This document shows, piece after piece, positions 1 through 10,501 of a stretch of DNA of 64,000 nt. Both the position numbers and the translations under genes were made by a program. Below the pieces are notes generated by a model. It was not told the DNA's origin. It did not search any database and was given only the letters and a program-made list of their open reading frames with translations. Source of the DNA: Reyranella sp. (lineage in GTDB: Bacteria > Pseudomonadota > Alphaproteobacteria > Reyranellales > Reyranellaceae); the NCBI GenBank assembly GCA_021732285.1, contig JAKFVH010000207.1:25447-89446 (forward strand), read 5' to 3'. Numbering within the stretch: the stretch's first letter is position 1; each line of letters opens with the position of its first letter.

Positions 1-1
1 C

Positions 2-151
2 GACATGCCGCTCGGCACGGCGATCTATGGGGCAATGCTCGGCGTCACCATGAGCCATTTCGTCATCGACGCCGGCGTCTGGCGCCTGCGCGAGCCGTTC
101 CAGCGCGGCTACATGCGCGAAAAGTTCGACTTCATCTTTCGACGATCCTGA
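2..151 (+). CDS. 3' end of a CDS cut by the window edge (...DMPLGTAIYGAMLGVTMSHFVIDAGVWRLREPFQRGYMREKFDFIFRRS*), membrane-like protein
   Basis: Open frame from base 2 to TGA at 149-151. Confidence 0.6.
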   Translation, partial: DMPLGTAIYGAMLGVTMSHFVIDAGVWRLREPFQRGYMREKFDFIFRRS

Positions 152-282
152 ACGGCCATAGCGACCGGCCATTGTGCGATGGTCGTTGCCCCCGCCTCGT
201 GTGGAGGGGCTGGCCGGCATCCAGAGTTTGCCTCTAACGTTTTCCCGCCAGCTGCTGCATAGCTGGCGCAGAGGAGGACTCT

Positions 283-684
283 GTGTCCAAGACGCTGACC
301 GGAACATGCTTCTGCCGCGCCGTGCGCTACGGCGTGGCTGACGAATTCCGCTACGCCATGTACTGCCACTGCTCCAACTGCCGACGCACCACGGGCTCGG
401 CCTTCAAGCCGTTCGCCGGCATCGAGCGCGAGAAGTTTGCCGTCACGCAGGGGGCGGACAAGCTCATGGTCTACGGCGACGACAAGGCCAACGACACGCA
501 CTGCCGCGTCTGCGGCTCACTTCTCTTCTCGGTTGTCCGCGATGGCGCCTTCGTCCATGTCACCATGGGCACGCTCCTGGACGATCTGTCGATCCGCCCG
601 AGCCGGCACATCTTCGTCGGTTCCAAGGCGCCGTGGTTCACCATCACCGACGACCTGCCGCAGCACCAGGAGTTCCCAAGCTGA
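283..684 (+). CDS. GFA (glutathione-dependent formaldehyde-activating-like/CENP-V) family protein
   Basis: TCFCRAVRY...YCHCSNCRRTTGSAF...CRVCGSLLF zinc-binding Cys pattern. Confidence 0.85.
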   Translation: MSKTLTGTCFCRAVRYGVADEFRYAMYCHCSNCRRTTGSAFKPFAGIEREKFAVTQGADKLMVYGDDKANDTHCRVCGSLLFSVVRDGAFVHVTMGTLLDDLSIRPSRHIFVGSKAPWFTITDDLPQHQEFPS

Positions 685-803
685 ACGACCGATTGCGGCG
701 GCAATGCAGAGAGGCGCGGGCTGCGTCAATGCGCGCGCAGCTATGCGCCCAGCGGGCCCGGACGCTGTCGTAGACTGCGGGCGCCGCCGAGGCGGGAGCA
801 AGG

Positions 804-1049
804 ATGCGCAAGCAAGCGAGTGTCGGAAAACGTGTTCGTCCCGGTCGCCGCTCGCAGCCGCCTGTCGTCGAAGTGACCGAATCGCGCGATCACTTGCAGA
901 TCTGGCTGCATGATGCCGGTGCCAAGCGGTTGGCCGGATCGATCGGCGTCGAGTTGGCCTCGGACGCCCGGCGTCTGGGACAGGATCTCGTCGATGAGCT
1001 GATCGACGACGCGCTGCGCGAAGCGGATCGCCGGTCTGTTCAATCCTGA
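804..1049 (+). CDS. hypothetical protein, 81 aa
   Basis: ORF in a gap between genes, plausible composition. Confidence 0.4.
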   Translation: MRKQASVGKRVRPGRRSQPPVVEVTESRDHLQIWLHDAGAKRLAGSIGVELASDARRLGQDLVDELIDDALREADRRSVQS

Positions 1050-1141
1050 ATTGCCTTGCCACGCCAACGGCGGTCAGCCTGCTGACCGCCGTCCCATCGT
1101 CAGCACTTTGGACGTGGTGAGGAGCCGCCTCGGCGAGGTCT

Positions 1142-2125
1142 CTAGGCTTGCTGAATTGCCGACAGTATCCATTTGCCGCCGCGGCTGCGGAGAAAGGTCC
1201 AGACCTCCGTCGCCTCGGTGCGAACGTGCTCGTTGCCGTCGACGATCTTGCCGTCGGCGATGGTGCGGGTCACGTCGATCATGCTGAAGCGCATGGCTAC
1301 CGTCGCGTAGTCGAGGCCCGCCTCGCTCCAGGCTTCCGACAGGTCGCCCTGTTCGAGCTTCACCGCCTCGACCTTGTTCTCGACGCCGCGGCTGGCGTTG
1401 CGCGACAGCTCTTCGGAGAAATAGCCGAGCATCTCCGGTGTCGCGAGGCTACGCAGCGTGGCGAGGTCGCCGTTGCTGTACGCCGCCTGGACGTCGGTCA
1501 GCAGCGTCTCGAAGGCCTGGTAGTCGTTGGCGGCGATGGCGAGTTGTGCGGACGCGTTGCCCAAGGCATTGCCGCCGCCGGCCGTTGCGCTGGCGGGCAA
1601 GGCCACGCTCGAACGCGCCATCGGCGCCTCGGTCGTCCCCGGCGAGGCCGCGTAGGCAAGGCCCGCGCCTGCCGGCTGGGCGCGCGCGGCGCTCCAGCTG
1701 CGGAACAGCCGAAAGGCCAGGTAGCCGACGCCGCCGATCAGCAGGACCTGCAGGAGCAGGCCCAGGAAGCCGGCGCCGCCGCTCAGGCCGCCGCCAAAGC
1801 CGCCGCCGAACAGCATGCCGATCAGGCCGGCGCCGAGCATGCCGCCTACAAGGCCGGAGAGGAACGGATTGCGCGCCATGAAGCCGCCCGGTTGCGGCGT
1901 GGCCTGCGTCGGGGCACCCGTTGACGGCTTCTGCGCCGGCTGTTGCGGCGTCGTGCTGCGTTCCACGGGTTTGGTCTTGGGCGCGGTTTGGGTCGGCGGC
2001 GGCGCCTGGTCGGTGTGGCTGCCGCGACTGCCGGAGCTCGTGCCTGCGCCGGCGCGCGCCTCGGCCAATGACGGTGCGATGATGATCGCGGCGGCGATTG
2101 CCGCAAGCCAACGAATGTTCTTCAT
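1142..2125 (-). CDS. Tim44-like domain protein with Gly-rich membrane segment
   Basis: Signal peptide MKNIRWLAAIAAAIIIAPSLAEA, Gly-rich TM region, C-terminal Tim44-like domain; start placed at internal Met. Confidence 0.8.
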   Translation of the reverse strand: MKNIRWLAAIAAAIIIAPSLAEARAGAGTSSGSRGSHTDQAPPPTQTAPKTKPVERSTTPQQPAQKPSTGAPTQATPQPGGFMARNPFLSGLVGGMLGAGLIGMLFGGGFGGGLSGGAGFLGLLLQVLLIGGVGYLAFRLFRSWSAARAQPAGAGLAYAASPGTTEAPMARSSVALPASATAGGGNALGNASAQLAIAANDYQAFETLLTDVQAAYSNGDLATLRSLATPEMLGYFSEELSRNASRGVENKVEAVKLEQGDLSEAWSEAGLDYATVAMRFSMIDVTRTIADGKIVDGNEHVRTEATEVWTFLRSRGGKWILSAIQQA

Positions 2126-2361
2126 TTTCAAATCCCTGTCTGACAAGGCCAACGGCCGTCTTGTTGGGCGAACACCGTCGCCATTCATGGGCATCCGCCG
2201 GCGATCGATGCCGGCAGAGTGCAGTGCTTGTGAGAAAGATACCAGAAGCTTCAGCCCTGGCCATATGAAGGTCATATGAAAACCGGCCGGCTTCGCCGTC
2301 TCTATGAAAAGGGCGGCGCAAGCATATGGAATGTTTATGCGGTTAGGGCCGACATTGCTTC

Positions 2362-2574
2362 GTGACCCTGACGATGCCTGGCCCGATGCCCAAACCAATC
2401 GAAAATGACGGCCGCAGTTCTGCGTATTGGCGCAAGCGCGCAAGGGACGCCCGCGTGCGATCTGCCGAAATGACGGACGCGGCCACTGAAGCCAAGCTGC
2501 AGACGATTGCCCGAATGTATGACCAGATGGCCGATCATGCGGCCAAACGGGAAGCACGGCTAAAGCGCGCTTAA
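2362..2574 (+). CDS. small hypothetical protein
   Basis: 70-aa ORF, charged helical composition. Confidence 0.5.
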   Translation: MTLTMPGPMPKPIENDGRSSAYWRKRARDARVRSAEMTDAATEAKLQTIARMYDQMADHAAKREARLKRA

Positions 2575-2583
2575 GGGCTCGAA

Positions 2584-2892
2584 ATGTACGAGTGGAGGTC
2601 AACCATGGAAGAGCGCTTTTCCGATAAGACGGTCTACCAGCGCTTCGAAGCGGCCATCGATCGCATCGACAGGAAGCAACGCCCGCCGAGCCCTCATGAG
2701 GCTGGCACGCTGTTGCGAGTGCTCCGCACCATCAAGGTCGGTAATTTTGAACGCGCGACCGAGTTGCTGAGCCGCCTTCATCTGGTTGTTCCGGCGTTTG
2801 CATCCGACGGCGGCGGCAGGACGGCGGCGGGACCGGTCACGACAAGACACCTCCGCGACAGGCTGAGGGGGATCCGAATCAAGGCGATCTAG
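2584..2892 (+). CDS. hypothetical protein
   Basis: 102-aa ORF just downstream of 2362..2574. Confidence 0.45.
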   Translation: MYEWRSTMEERFSDKTVYQRFEAAIDRIDRKQRPPSPHEAGTLLRVLRTIKVGNFERATELLSRLHLVVPAFASDGGGRTAAGPVTTRHLRDRLRGIRIKAI

Positions 2893-2894
2893 CC

Positions 2895-3332
2895 TCACGA
2901 AGGAATGCCCCGCTGCGACTGGGGGCTGAGTCGCCAACATCGGTGCGCGTTTTGAGCGCCTGCCGTTCCCGCTCGCCCGCGGAACCGTGCATTCACGAGG
3001 ATCTCGCCGATCGTTCGCAGCAGTGCAATGTCGTCCTCGGTCCAGCGCTTCTTGCTTTCGACGGCGTCGAAGCCCGGCGGCGCCCCGGATGCTGCTGTCA
3101 GTGCTGGCATAGCGCGGATTTGCGCGACTGGTCGGGCCTTTGACCGTGCCGCCTGCTTCTTGCGTTTGGCGTCGGACAGCAAGCGCCTCGCGGCAAGCGA
3201 ATCCTGCCTTGGAATGCGCCCCTTATACGTTATACGGCACGCAAAATAATCGTACGCACTTATACTAACTAAAGTCATTTTTTGGCAAGCTGGTGACAGC
3301 TCACCTGGCTCCGAGTGCTTCCGGTAAAACAC
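2895..3332 (-). pseudogene. ORF containing what looks like the tail of a GAF sensor domain; probable gene remnant
   Basis: Segment ESKKRWTEDDIALLRTIGEILVNAR resembles the C-terminal helix of GAF domains; rest is low complexity. Confidence 0.4.
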
Positions 3333-3395
3333 TCTTCGATTGACGTCGCCTGGAGGATACGCGATCTGTAGGCTCAGCAGAACGAGGAGTATCTG

Positions 3396-3752
3396 ATGCG
3401 CCTACGTATACTGTTGGTTGCAATCGCGATCTGCCTTCCGCCGCCGGCCGGCGCGCAGACCGCGCCGATGGATTGCACTGTCGGCCCCATCATCAAGACC
3501 TTCGGAGGCTCGAAATGGGTGGTCAACAGCTGCTCCGACGGCCGCACGGTGGTTCTCATGGCCATGAACGACAGTCCGGCTTTCCCCTGCTTCATCAAGA
3601 TGGAGCCAGCGACCGAAGGTTACAACATCAATGGTCGCGGCAAAGGCGATAAGCAGGCAACGAATGCAGCCATGGACGAGCTCGCCGCGCTGTCGGTGGC
3701 GGACATCGAGGGCATGATCGACGAGACGAAGCAGCTGCAGAAGCTAAAGTGA
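3396..3752 (+). CDS. small secreted hypothetical protein
   Basis: N-terminal signal peptide MRLRILLVAIAICLPPPAGAQ; 118 aa. Confidence 0.65.
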   Translation: MRLRILLVAIAICLPPPAGAQTAPMDCTVGPIIKTFGGSKWVVNSCSDGRTVVLMAMNDSPAFPCFIKMEPATEGYNINGRGKGDKQATNAAMDELAALSVADIEGMIDETKQLQKLK

Positions 3753-3803
3753 CCACGGCAGGCAGAATTAATTACTGAGATAATTGTTTTACCACTATAG
3801 TTA

Positions 3804-3832
3804 TTGACATGGCAGGACCTTTCCCGTACCCT
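3804..3832 (+). promoter_or_regulatory. predicted promoter of FNVRP gene 1: TTGACA -17 bp- TACCCT
   Basis: -35 at 3804-3809, -10 at 3827-3832; preceded by ACTATAGTTA (3794-3803). Confidence 0.5.
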
Positions 3833-3863
3833 GACCGCTCGCCTTCGTTTCGGGGAGCGTCCA

Positions 3864-4802
3864 ATGTTCAACGTTCGTCCCAATCTGCGTGTACCTGGCT
3901 TCAACGTCCGGGAACCGGAGGAAGAGGTGCCCGGGTTTCGCCTCAACGCGGACGGCACGATCGGCAAAGCGCCGATGACCGCTGCGAAGCCCGATGGCAA
4001 TCCATTCGACATCTTCTTCGAACCGCAGCCCCAGGGTGCCTGGCCACCGCCGTACCTGGCCTTCGCCAGAGGCGGCGGCATCGGCAGCCCCGAACTGCCG
4101 GCGAACGATGGACGGTCTACCTTCCCGAGCGCCGCCGCCGGCGAGCGCCAGGCGGATGGACCCCAGGCCGGCAACCTGCTTTTCGATCCTTCGACACCGC
4201 GCGCAGTGACGCCGGTCAGGTGCGAGTCGACGGGCGGCGCGTTCAGCTGCACGACCCCGGGCGGGACGTCTTTCGGTCCGTTGCCGGCGCCGAAGGGATT
4301 CCCGGCGACCATCGGGCCGGATAGCGGCACCCATCACCAGTACCGCTACGAGTCGGCGCCCTTCTACAATCCAAAGGAGGTGATGCGACAGGCGATCGAA
4401 CGACCGACGTTCGGTCCAAGCGATCTCAACAGCCCCGCGACACGGGAGGGGACGGCGAACGAGGCGACGCCGCAGCCTTATCATACGATTGCGGAAGCCG
4501 TGAAGGCGGCAACAGGCATGCACGGATTCCCGGTGGGACCGGTCAAATCCCATGTCACGGAGGACCAGCACGGCAATACGGTCGTCGTCAACGTGACCGA
4601 ACTTGGCCACGTTCTCTTCCCAGGCTACGTCGTTCACTCCATCGTCAAGTCAGATGATGGCTCGTACAGGCTCGTCACGGAAGGCGAAGGCCTCGGCCTC
4701 TTGCAGTCGAAGCAGGCGCCGGAGAAGCTGCGAGACATCATCAACAGGCAGACGTGGGAGGAATACCAGAGGCAGACCCTCGACCGGGCGAAGCCGCGCT
4801 AG
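3864..4802 (+). CDS. FNVRP/VPGF-repeat N-terminal module protein, variable C-terminus (locus 1)
   Basis: MFNVRPNLRVPGFNVREPEEEVPGFRLNADG; frame starts at 3804 but upstream ATG-less part lies in the promoter, so the MFNVRP Met is preferred. Confidence 0.75.
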   Translation: MFNVRPNLRVPGFNVREPEEEVPGFRLNADGTIGKAPMTAAKPDGNPFDIFFEPQPQGAWPPPYLAFARGGGIGSPELPANDGRSTFPSAAAGERQADGPQAGNLLFDPSTPRAVTPVRCESTGGAFSCTTPGGTSFGPLPAPKGFPATIGPDSGTHHQYRYESAPFYNPKEVMRQAIERPTFGPSDLNSPATREGTANEATPQPYHTIAEAVKAATGMHGFPVGPVKSHVTEDQHGNTVVVNVTELGHVLFPGYVVHSIVKSDDGSYRLVTEGEGLGLLQSKQAPEKLRDIINRQTWEEYQRQTLDRAKPR

Positions 4803-4918
4803 ACGCGGCTTCGATGTCTACGGCTTGTAGGTGCTCACGGGAGCCAACACCACGCTCTCTGTCGGAAATACCGGGAATGCCGGAAAGTCCGATTTTTGCT
4901 GGCAGTGCAGTCGACCAC

Positions 4919-5470
4919 TCAGACGTACTCGACCTTCACGATCTCGATCTCTTCCTCGCCGTGAGGCGTGCGCATCTTCACGACGTCGCCTTCGAAGGCG
5001 CGCAGGACGGCGCGGGCGATGGGCGAGATCCAGCTGACATGGCCCTTCGAGAGGTCGACCTCGTCGACGCCGACGATCTTGACCGTGCGTTCCTCGCCCT
5101 TCTCGGTGGCGCAGGTCACGGTGGCGCCGAAGAAGACCTGGTCGGTCTTGGGCCGCTTGGCCGGGTCGACGACCTCGGAGCGCTCCAGGCGCTTGGAGAG
5201 GAAGCGGATGCGCCGGTCGATCTCGCGCAGGCGCTTCTTGCCGTAGAGATAGTCGCCGTTCTCCGAGCGGTCGCCGTTGGCGGCGGCCCACGACACGACC
5301 TGCACGACCTCGGGCCGCTCCTTGCGCATGAGCGTCATCAGCTCCTCACGCAGGCGCTCGAAGCCCTGCGGGGTCATGTAGTTCTTGGCGCCGGCGGGCA
5401 GGCCCGCGATCTCGTCGGGGAGATCGTCCTCGTCCTCGCCGTCGCTTTCCTTGGTGAAGGCCTTGCTCAT
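4919..5470 (-). CDS. greB: transcription elongation factor GreB
   Basis: MTPQGFERLREELMTLMRKERPEVVQVVSWAAANGDRSENGDYLYGKKRLREIDRRIRFL is the typical Gre N-terminal coiled coil. Confidence 0.9.
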   Translation of the reverse strand: MSKAFTKESDGEDEDDLPDEIAGLPAGAKNYMTPQGFERLREELMTLMRKERPEVVQVVSWAAANGDRSENGDYLYGKKRLREIDRRIRFLSKRLERSEVVDPAKRPKTDQVFFGATVTCATEKGEERTVKIVGVDEVDLSKGHVSWISPIARAVLRAFEGDVVKMRTPHGEEEIEIVKVEYV

Positions 5471-5575
5471 TTCGGCTTCTATTTTATCAAGGCGGATCCA
5501 ATGACCGCCAGCCCGCCCTGACTGTCGCCTCCAGCGCCGTCTATTACTGGGGTGGCACAAATAATAACTCTAGTG

Positions 5576-5603
5576 TTGACAAGGAGTCGGCTGCTCGTAT
5601 AAT
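5576..5603 (+). promoter_or_regulatory. predicted promoter of FNVRP gene 2: TTGACA -16 bp- TATAAT
   Basis: -35 at 5576-5581, -10 at 5598-5603; preceded by ACTCTAGTG. Confidence 0.65.
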
Positions 5604-5662
5604 GTCGGGCGGCACACAGGTAAGAAAAGGGGCCCGCAGCTTGGCCCGTGAGGAGTAGCGCC

Positions 5663-6088
5663 ATGTTCAATGTCCGCCCAGATGCAGGCGTACCTGGATT
5701 TCGCTTCATGCCGCCAGACAATACGCCTGGGTTTCGCGTCGGCAGCAGCGGTGAGGTTCGCCCAGAGACTTCTGGCTATGGGCGCACGTTCCTTAACAAC
5801 AACCCGTATGGCGATGCTGCATCGGCCGCCCTTTTGAATGCGATCGATTTTCTGCATTCCGGCTTTCCCGACGAGGCGAAATCCGCTGACGGCACAATTG
5901 CGCCCACTCTCGTTCCTGCGCCGGGCAGCGGAGGCAGCGGCTGGGACAAATGCACGTTGATGCCTGGCTTTGGACAGTTCCGGATGTGCCTGTACAGTTG
6001 CCCGGATGGCACAATACGGCGCTTGCACGGCATCGGAGGGATTGGATGTCCGCCATACATCTTCCGGAATGACGGCCTCGGTCTTTGA
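5663..6088 (+). CDS. FNVRP/VPGF-repeat N-terminal module protein, short Cys-containing C-terminus (locus 2)
   Basis: MFNVRPDAGVPGFRFMPPDNTPGFRVGSSGEVRP. Confidence 0.75.
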   Translation: MFNVRPDAGVPGFRFMPPDNTPGFRVGSSGEVRPETSGYGRTFLNNNPYGDAASAALLNAIDFLHSGFPDEAKSADGTIAPTLVPAPGSGGSGWDKCTLMPGFGQFRMCLYSCPDGTIRRLHGIGGIGCPPYIFRNDGLGL

Positions 6089-6105
6089 CGGGCGTTCGTT
6101 GACAA

Positions 6106-6438
6106 ATGGTCAAGCAGCCTAAGTTCACGAAGCGTGCCGCGGAGGAGATCGCCCGCCTGGAAGCGGTTCGCCGCGCGCATTTGCCTCCGGGAAACTACAT
6201 GAGCTTCATCGGATGGGCGGAGGATTGGGAACCAGATGCTTCGCCTGATCCGGCGTCCGGCTACTATGCCTTCTCTGATGCCAAGGGCATACCGGAGGAC
6301 TTACAAGTCGAATGCCATGGCGTTCGGATAGTCTACATCATTCCTGACCGTCTGCTGGCCAAACTGCGGTCCTCTGTTCTCGACTTCGATGGCGAGCGAT
6401 TCGTGTTCGTCAAAAGCGACGAAGCTGGTCGCACCTAG
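6106..6438 (+). CDS. small hypothetical protein, candidate partner of 5663..6088
   Basis: 17 bp downstream of locus 2, same strand; KFTKRAAEEIARLEAVRRA...VECHGVRIVYIIPDRLLAKLRSSVLDFDGERFVFV. Confidence 0.65.
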   Translation: MVKQPKFTKRAAEEIARLEAVRRAHLPPGNYMSFIGWAEDWEPDASPDPASGYYAFSDAKGIPEDLQVECHGVRIVYIIPDRLLAKLRSSVLDFDGERFVFVKSDEAGRT

Positions 6439-6510
6439 TCGGATGAAGCGGGGCTCATCAACTTCCGCGCTTCGATCGTGACGACGGCGTTGGCTATGTT
6501 ATGGCGAACC

Positions 6511-7329
6511 ATGGAAGACTATCGCCCGCCCCGCCTGCAACGCGCCTCCGGCGAAAGCCGTGTCGCCTTCGACCTGCGGGACGGCCGGACGCGGCTCGGC
6601 GACCTCTATCAACGCGATCCCTGCCGGGTTTTGTTCCCTGAATCCGAGCCCGGCGAGCCGCCGCAGGCCGTCCTTTTGACGACCTCGGGCGGGGTGACCG
6701 ACGGCGATTCACTGAAAATGGCGGTCGAGATCGGCCCCGGGGCGACGGCTGTCGCTACCACCCAGGCGGCGGAGAAGATCTACCGGGCCGCCAAGGGCGG
6801 CGGCCATTGCGCCATCGATGTCGCGGTCCGCGTCGCCGCGGGGGCGGCCCTGGAATGGCTGCCGCAGGAGACCATCGTCTTCGAGGGCGCGCGGCTCAAG
6901 CGCCGCACCGTGGCCGAGGTCGAGCCGGGCGGCGCGCTGCTCGCCTGCGAGATGGTCGTGCTGGGCCGCGCCGCCTCGGGCGAGACTTTTACCGCGGGGC
7001 TGCTGCTCGATTCATGGTCGGTGCGACGGACCAGCCGTCTCGCCTGGACCGACACGCTGCGCGTCGAAGGCCAGACGCCGACGGGCGCGGGCTTCGGCAC
7101 GGCCAACGCGCTCGCCACCATGATCGGCGTGTGGGACGAGCCGCAGCCGCAGTTCGAGAAGGCGCGTGCGCTGCTCGAGGCCGCGTCCGGCGTGCGCGCC
7201 GGGGTCACGCTGGTGAACGGCGTGATGGTGGCCCGCCTGCTGGGTGAGGCGACGATGGTGCGGCATGCCGCCATCCGCTTTCTCACCGATTTTCGCGGCC
7301 GCCGTCTGCCGCGAGTCTGGCATGTTTGA
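6511..7329 (+). CDS. ureD: urease accessory protein UreD
   Basis: LLTTSGGVTDGDSLKMAVEIGPGATAVATTQAAEKIYRA; first gene of urease operon; start uncertain (ORF opens at 6478). Confidence 0.95.
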   Translation: MEDYRPPRLQRASGESRVAFDLRDGRTRLGDLYQRDPCRVLFPESEPGEPPQAVLLTTSGGVTDGDSLKMAVEIGPGATAVATTQAAEKIYRAAKGGGHCAIDVAVRVAAGAALEWLPQETIVFEGARLKRRTVAEVEPGGALLACEMVVLGRAASGETFTAGLLLDSWSVRRTSRLAWTDTLRVEGQTPTGAGFGTANALATMIGVWDEPQPQFEKARALLEAASGVRAGVTLVNGVMVARLLGEATMVRHAAIRFLTDFRGRRLPRVWHV

Positions 7330-7371
7330 TGCAGCCTCTTATAGTCGGGCCCAGCTCGGGGGAAACGATCG

Positions 7372-7674
7372 ATGAATCTGACGCCGCGTGAAAAGGACAA
7401 GCTTCTGGTCGCCATGGCGGCCAACGTCGCCCGCCGCCGCCTCGAACGCGGCGTGAAGCTCAACCATCCCGAGGCGATCGCGCTGATCACCGACTTCGTC
7501 GTCGAAGGCGCGCGCGACGGCCGCTCGGTGGCCGATCTGATGCAGGCCGGCGCCCACGTGCTGCGGCGCGAGCAGGTGATGGAAGGCGTCGCCGACATCA
7601 TCGAGGAGATCCAGGTCGAGGCGACGTTTCCCGACGGCACCAAGCTCGTCACCGTCCATGCCCCCATTCGCTGA
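7372..7674 (+). CDS. ureA: urease subunit gamma
   Basis: [39 protein letters not shown]. Confidence 0.97.
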   Translation: MNLTPREKDKLLVAMAANVARRRLERGVKLNHPEAIALITDFVVEGARDGRSVADLMQAGAHVLRREQVMEGVADIIEEIQVEATFPDGTKLVTVHAPIR

Positions 7675-7685
7675 CGCATCTTCTT

Positions 7686-7739
7686 CCTCCCCACGCTCCG
7701 CGTGGGGAGGTGGCCCGAAGGGCCGGAGGGGTCATGAGC
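7686..7739 (+). repeat. palindromic repeat family d (monomer)
   Basis: CCTCCCCACGC-tcc-GCGTGGGGAGG, then GGCCC-gaa-GGGCC, then GGAGGGGTCATGAG; same layout as the first half of 40563..40726. Confidence 0.75.
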
Positions 7740-7779
7740 CCTCGTCCGCCGCCCAAAAAAGTCGCAAGGAAACCGATCG

Positions 7780-9825
<2,046 letters not shown>

Positions 9826-9844
9826 TGATGAGCACCCGTCATCG

Positions 9845-9922
9845 CTGGGGGCGCGCCACTCCAGTGGCGCGATCTTCCTCTCGCATCGACAAAGACGCGC
9901 CACTGGAGTGGCGCGCCCCCAG
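9845..9922. repeat. palindromic repeat family a: perfect 27-bp inverted repeat, 24-bp loop
   Basis: CTGGGGGCGCGCCACTCCAGTGGCGCG (9845-9871) and its exact reverse complement (9896-9922). Confidence 0.9.
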
Positions 9923-9925
9923 CCC

Positions 9926-10414
9926 ATGAAACGCGCCATCGAAGTCCTGCGCGCCGGCCATTGGCCGTCATCCGAGCGCGCCGACACCGTCACCCTGCTG
10001 TTCGACGACCGCTATCGCCGGCGGCTCAGGATGCTGGGCGACGGTGGCCTCGACTTCCTGCTCGACCTCATAGAGCCCATCGTGCTCCACACCGGCGACG
10101 GCCTGAAGCTGGAGGAGGGCGGCTTCGTCGAGGTCAAGGCGGCCGAGGAGGACCTGGTCGAGGTCCGTGGCCGCGACGCCGCTTCGTTCGCCCGCATCGC
10201 CTGGCATCTCGGCAATCGCCACCTGCCGGCCGAGATCGGAGCCGACCGCATCCTGATCCGCGACGACCACGTCATCGTCGACATGCTGAAGGGCCTCGGC
10301 GCCGAGGTGCGCAAGGTCAAGGCGCCGTTCGATCCCGAAGGCGGCGCCTACGGCCAGCACAACCACGATCTCGGCCATCGCCACGGCCCGCTGCACGAGG
10401 ACCGCCATGGTTAG
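9926..10414 (+). CDS. ureE: urease accessory protein UreE
   Basis: UreE fold and His-rich C-terminus GQHNHDLGHRHGPLHEDRHG. Confidence 0.93.
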   Translation: MKRAIEVLRAGHWPSSERADTVTLLFDDRYRRRLRMLGDGGLDFLLDLIEPIVLHTGDGLKLEEGGFVEVKAAEEDLVEVRGRDAASFARIAWHLGNRHLPAEIGADRILIRDDHVIVDMLKGLGAEVRKVKAPFDPEGGAYGQHNHDLGHRHGPLHEDRHG

Positions 10415-10425
10415 CCTCCTCATAT

Positions 10426-10493
10426 TCTTCCGGACCGCGCGCATCCTGCGCGCTCATGATCATGAGCGCGCAGGATGCGCGCGGTCCGGAAGA
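10426..10493. repeat. palindromic repeat family b: 68-bp perfect palindrome without spacer
   Basis: TCTTCCGGACCGCGCGCATCCTGCGCGCTCATGA followed directly by its exact reverse complement. Confidence 0.9.
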
Positions 10494-10501
10494 CCATGAC
10501 T

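Noticed and set aside
3804-3863. Annotated upstream start (MTWQDLSRTL...) of FNVRP gene 1
   Set aside because: This stretch overlaps the predicted -35/-10 region; the MFNVRP Met shared with the homologue is the more likely start.
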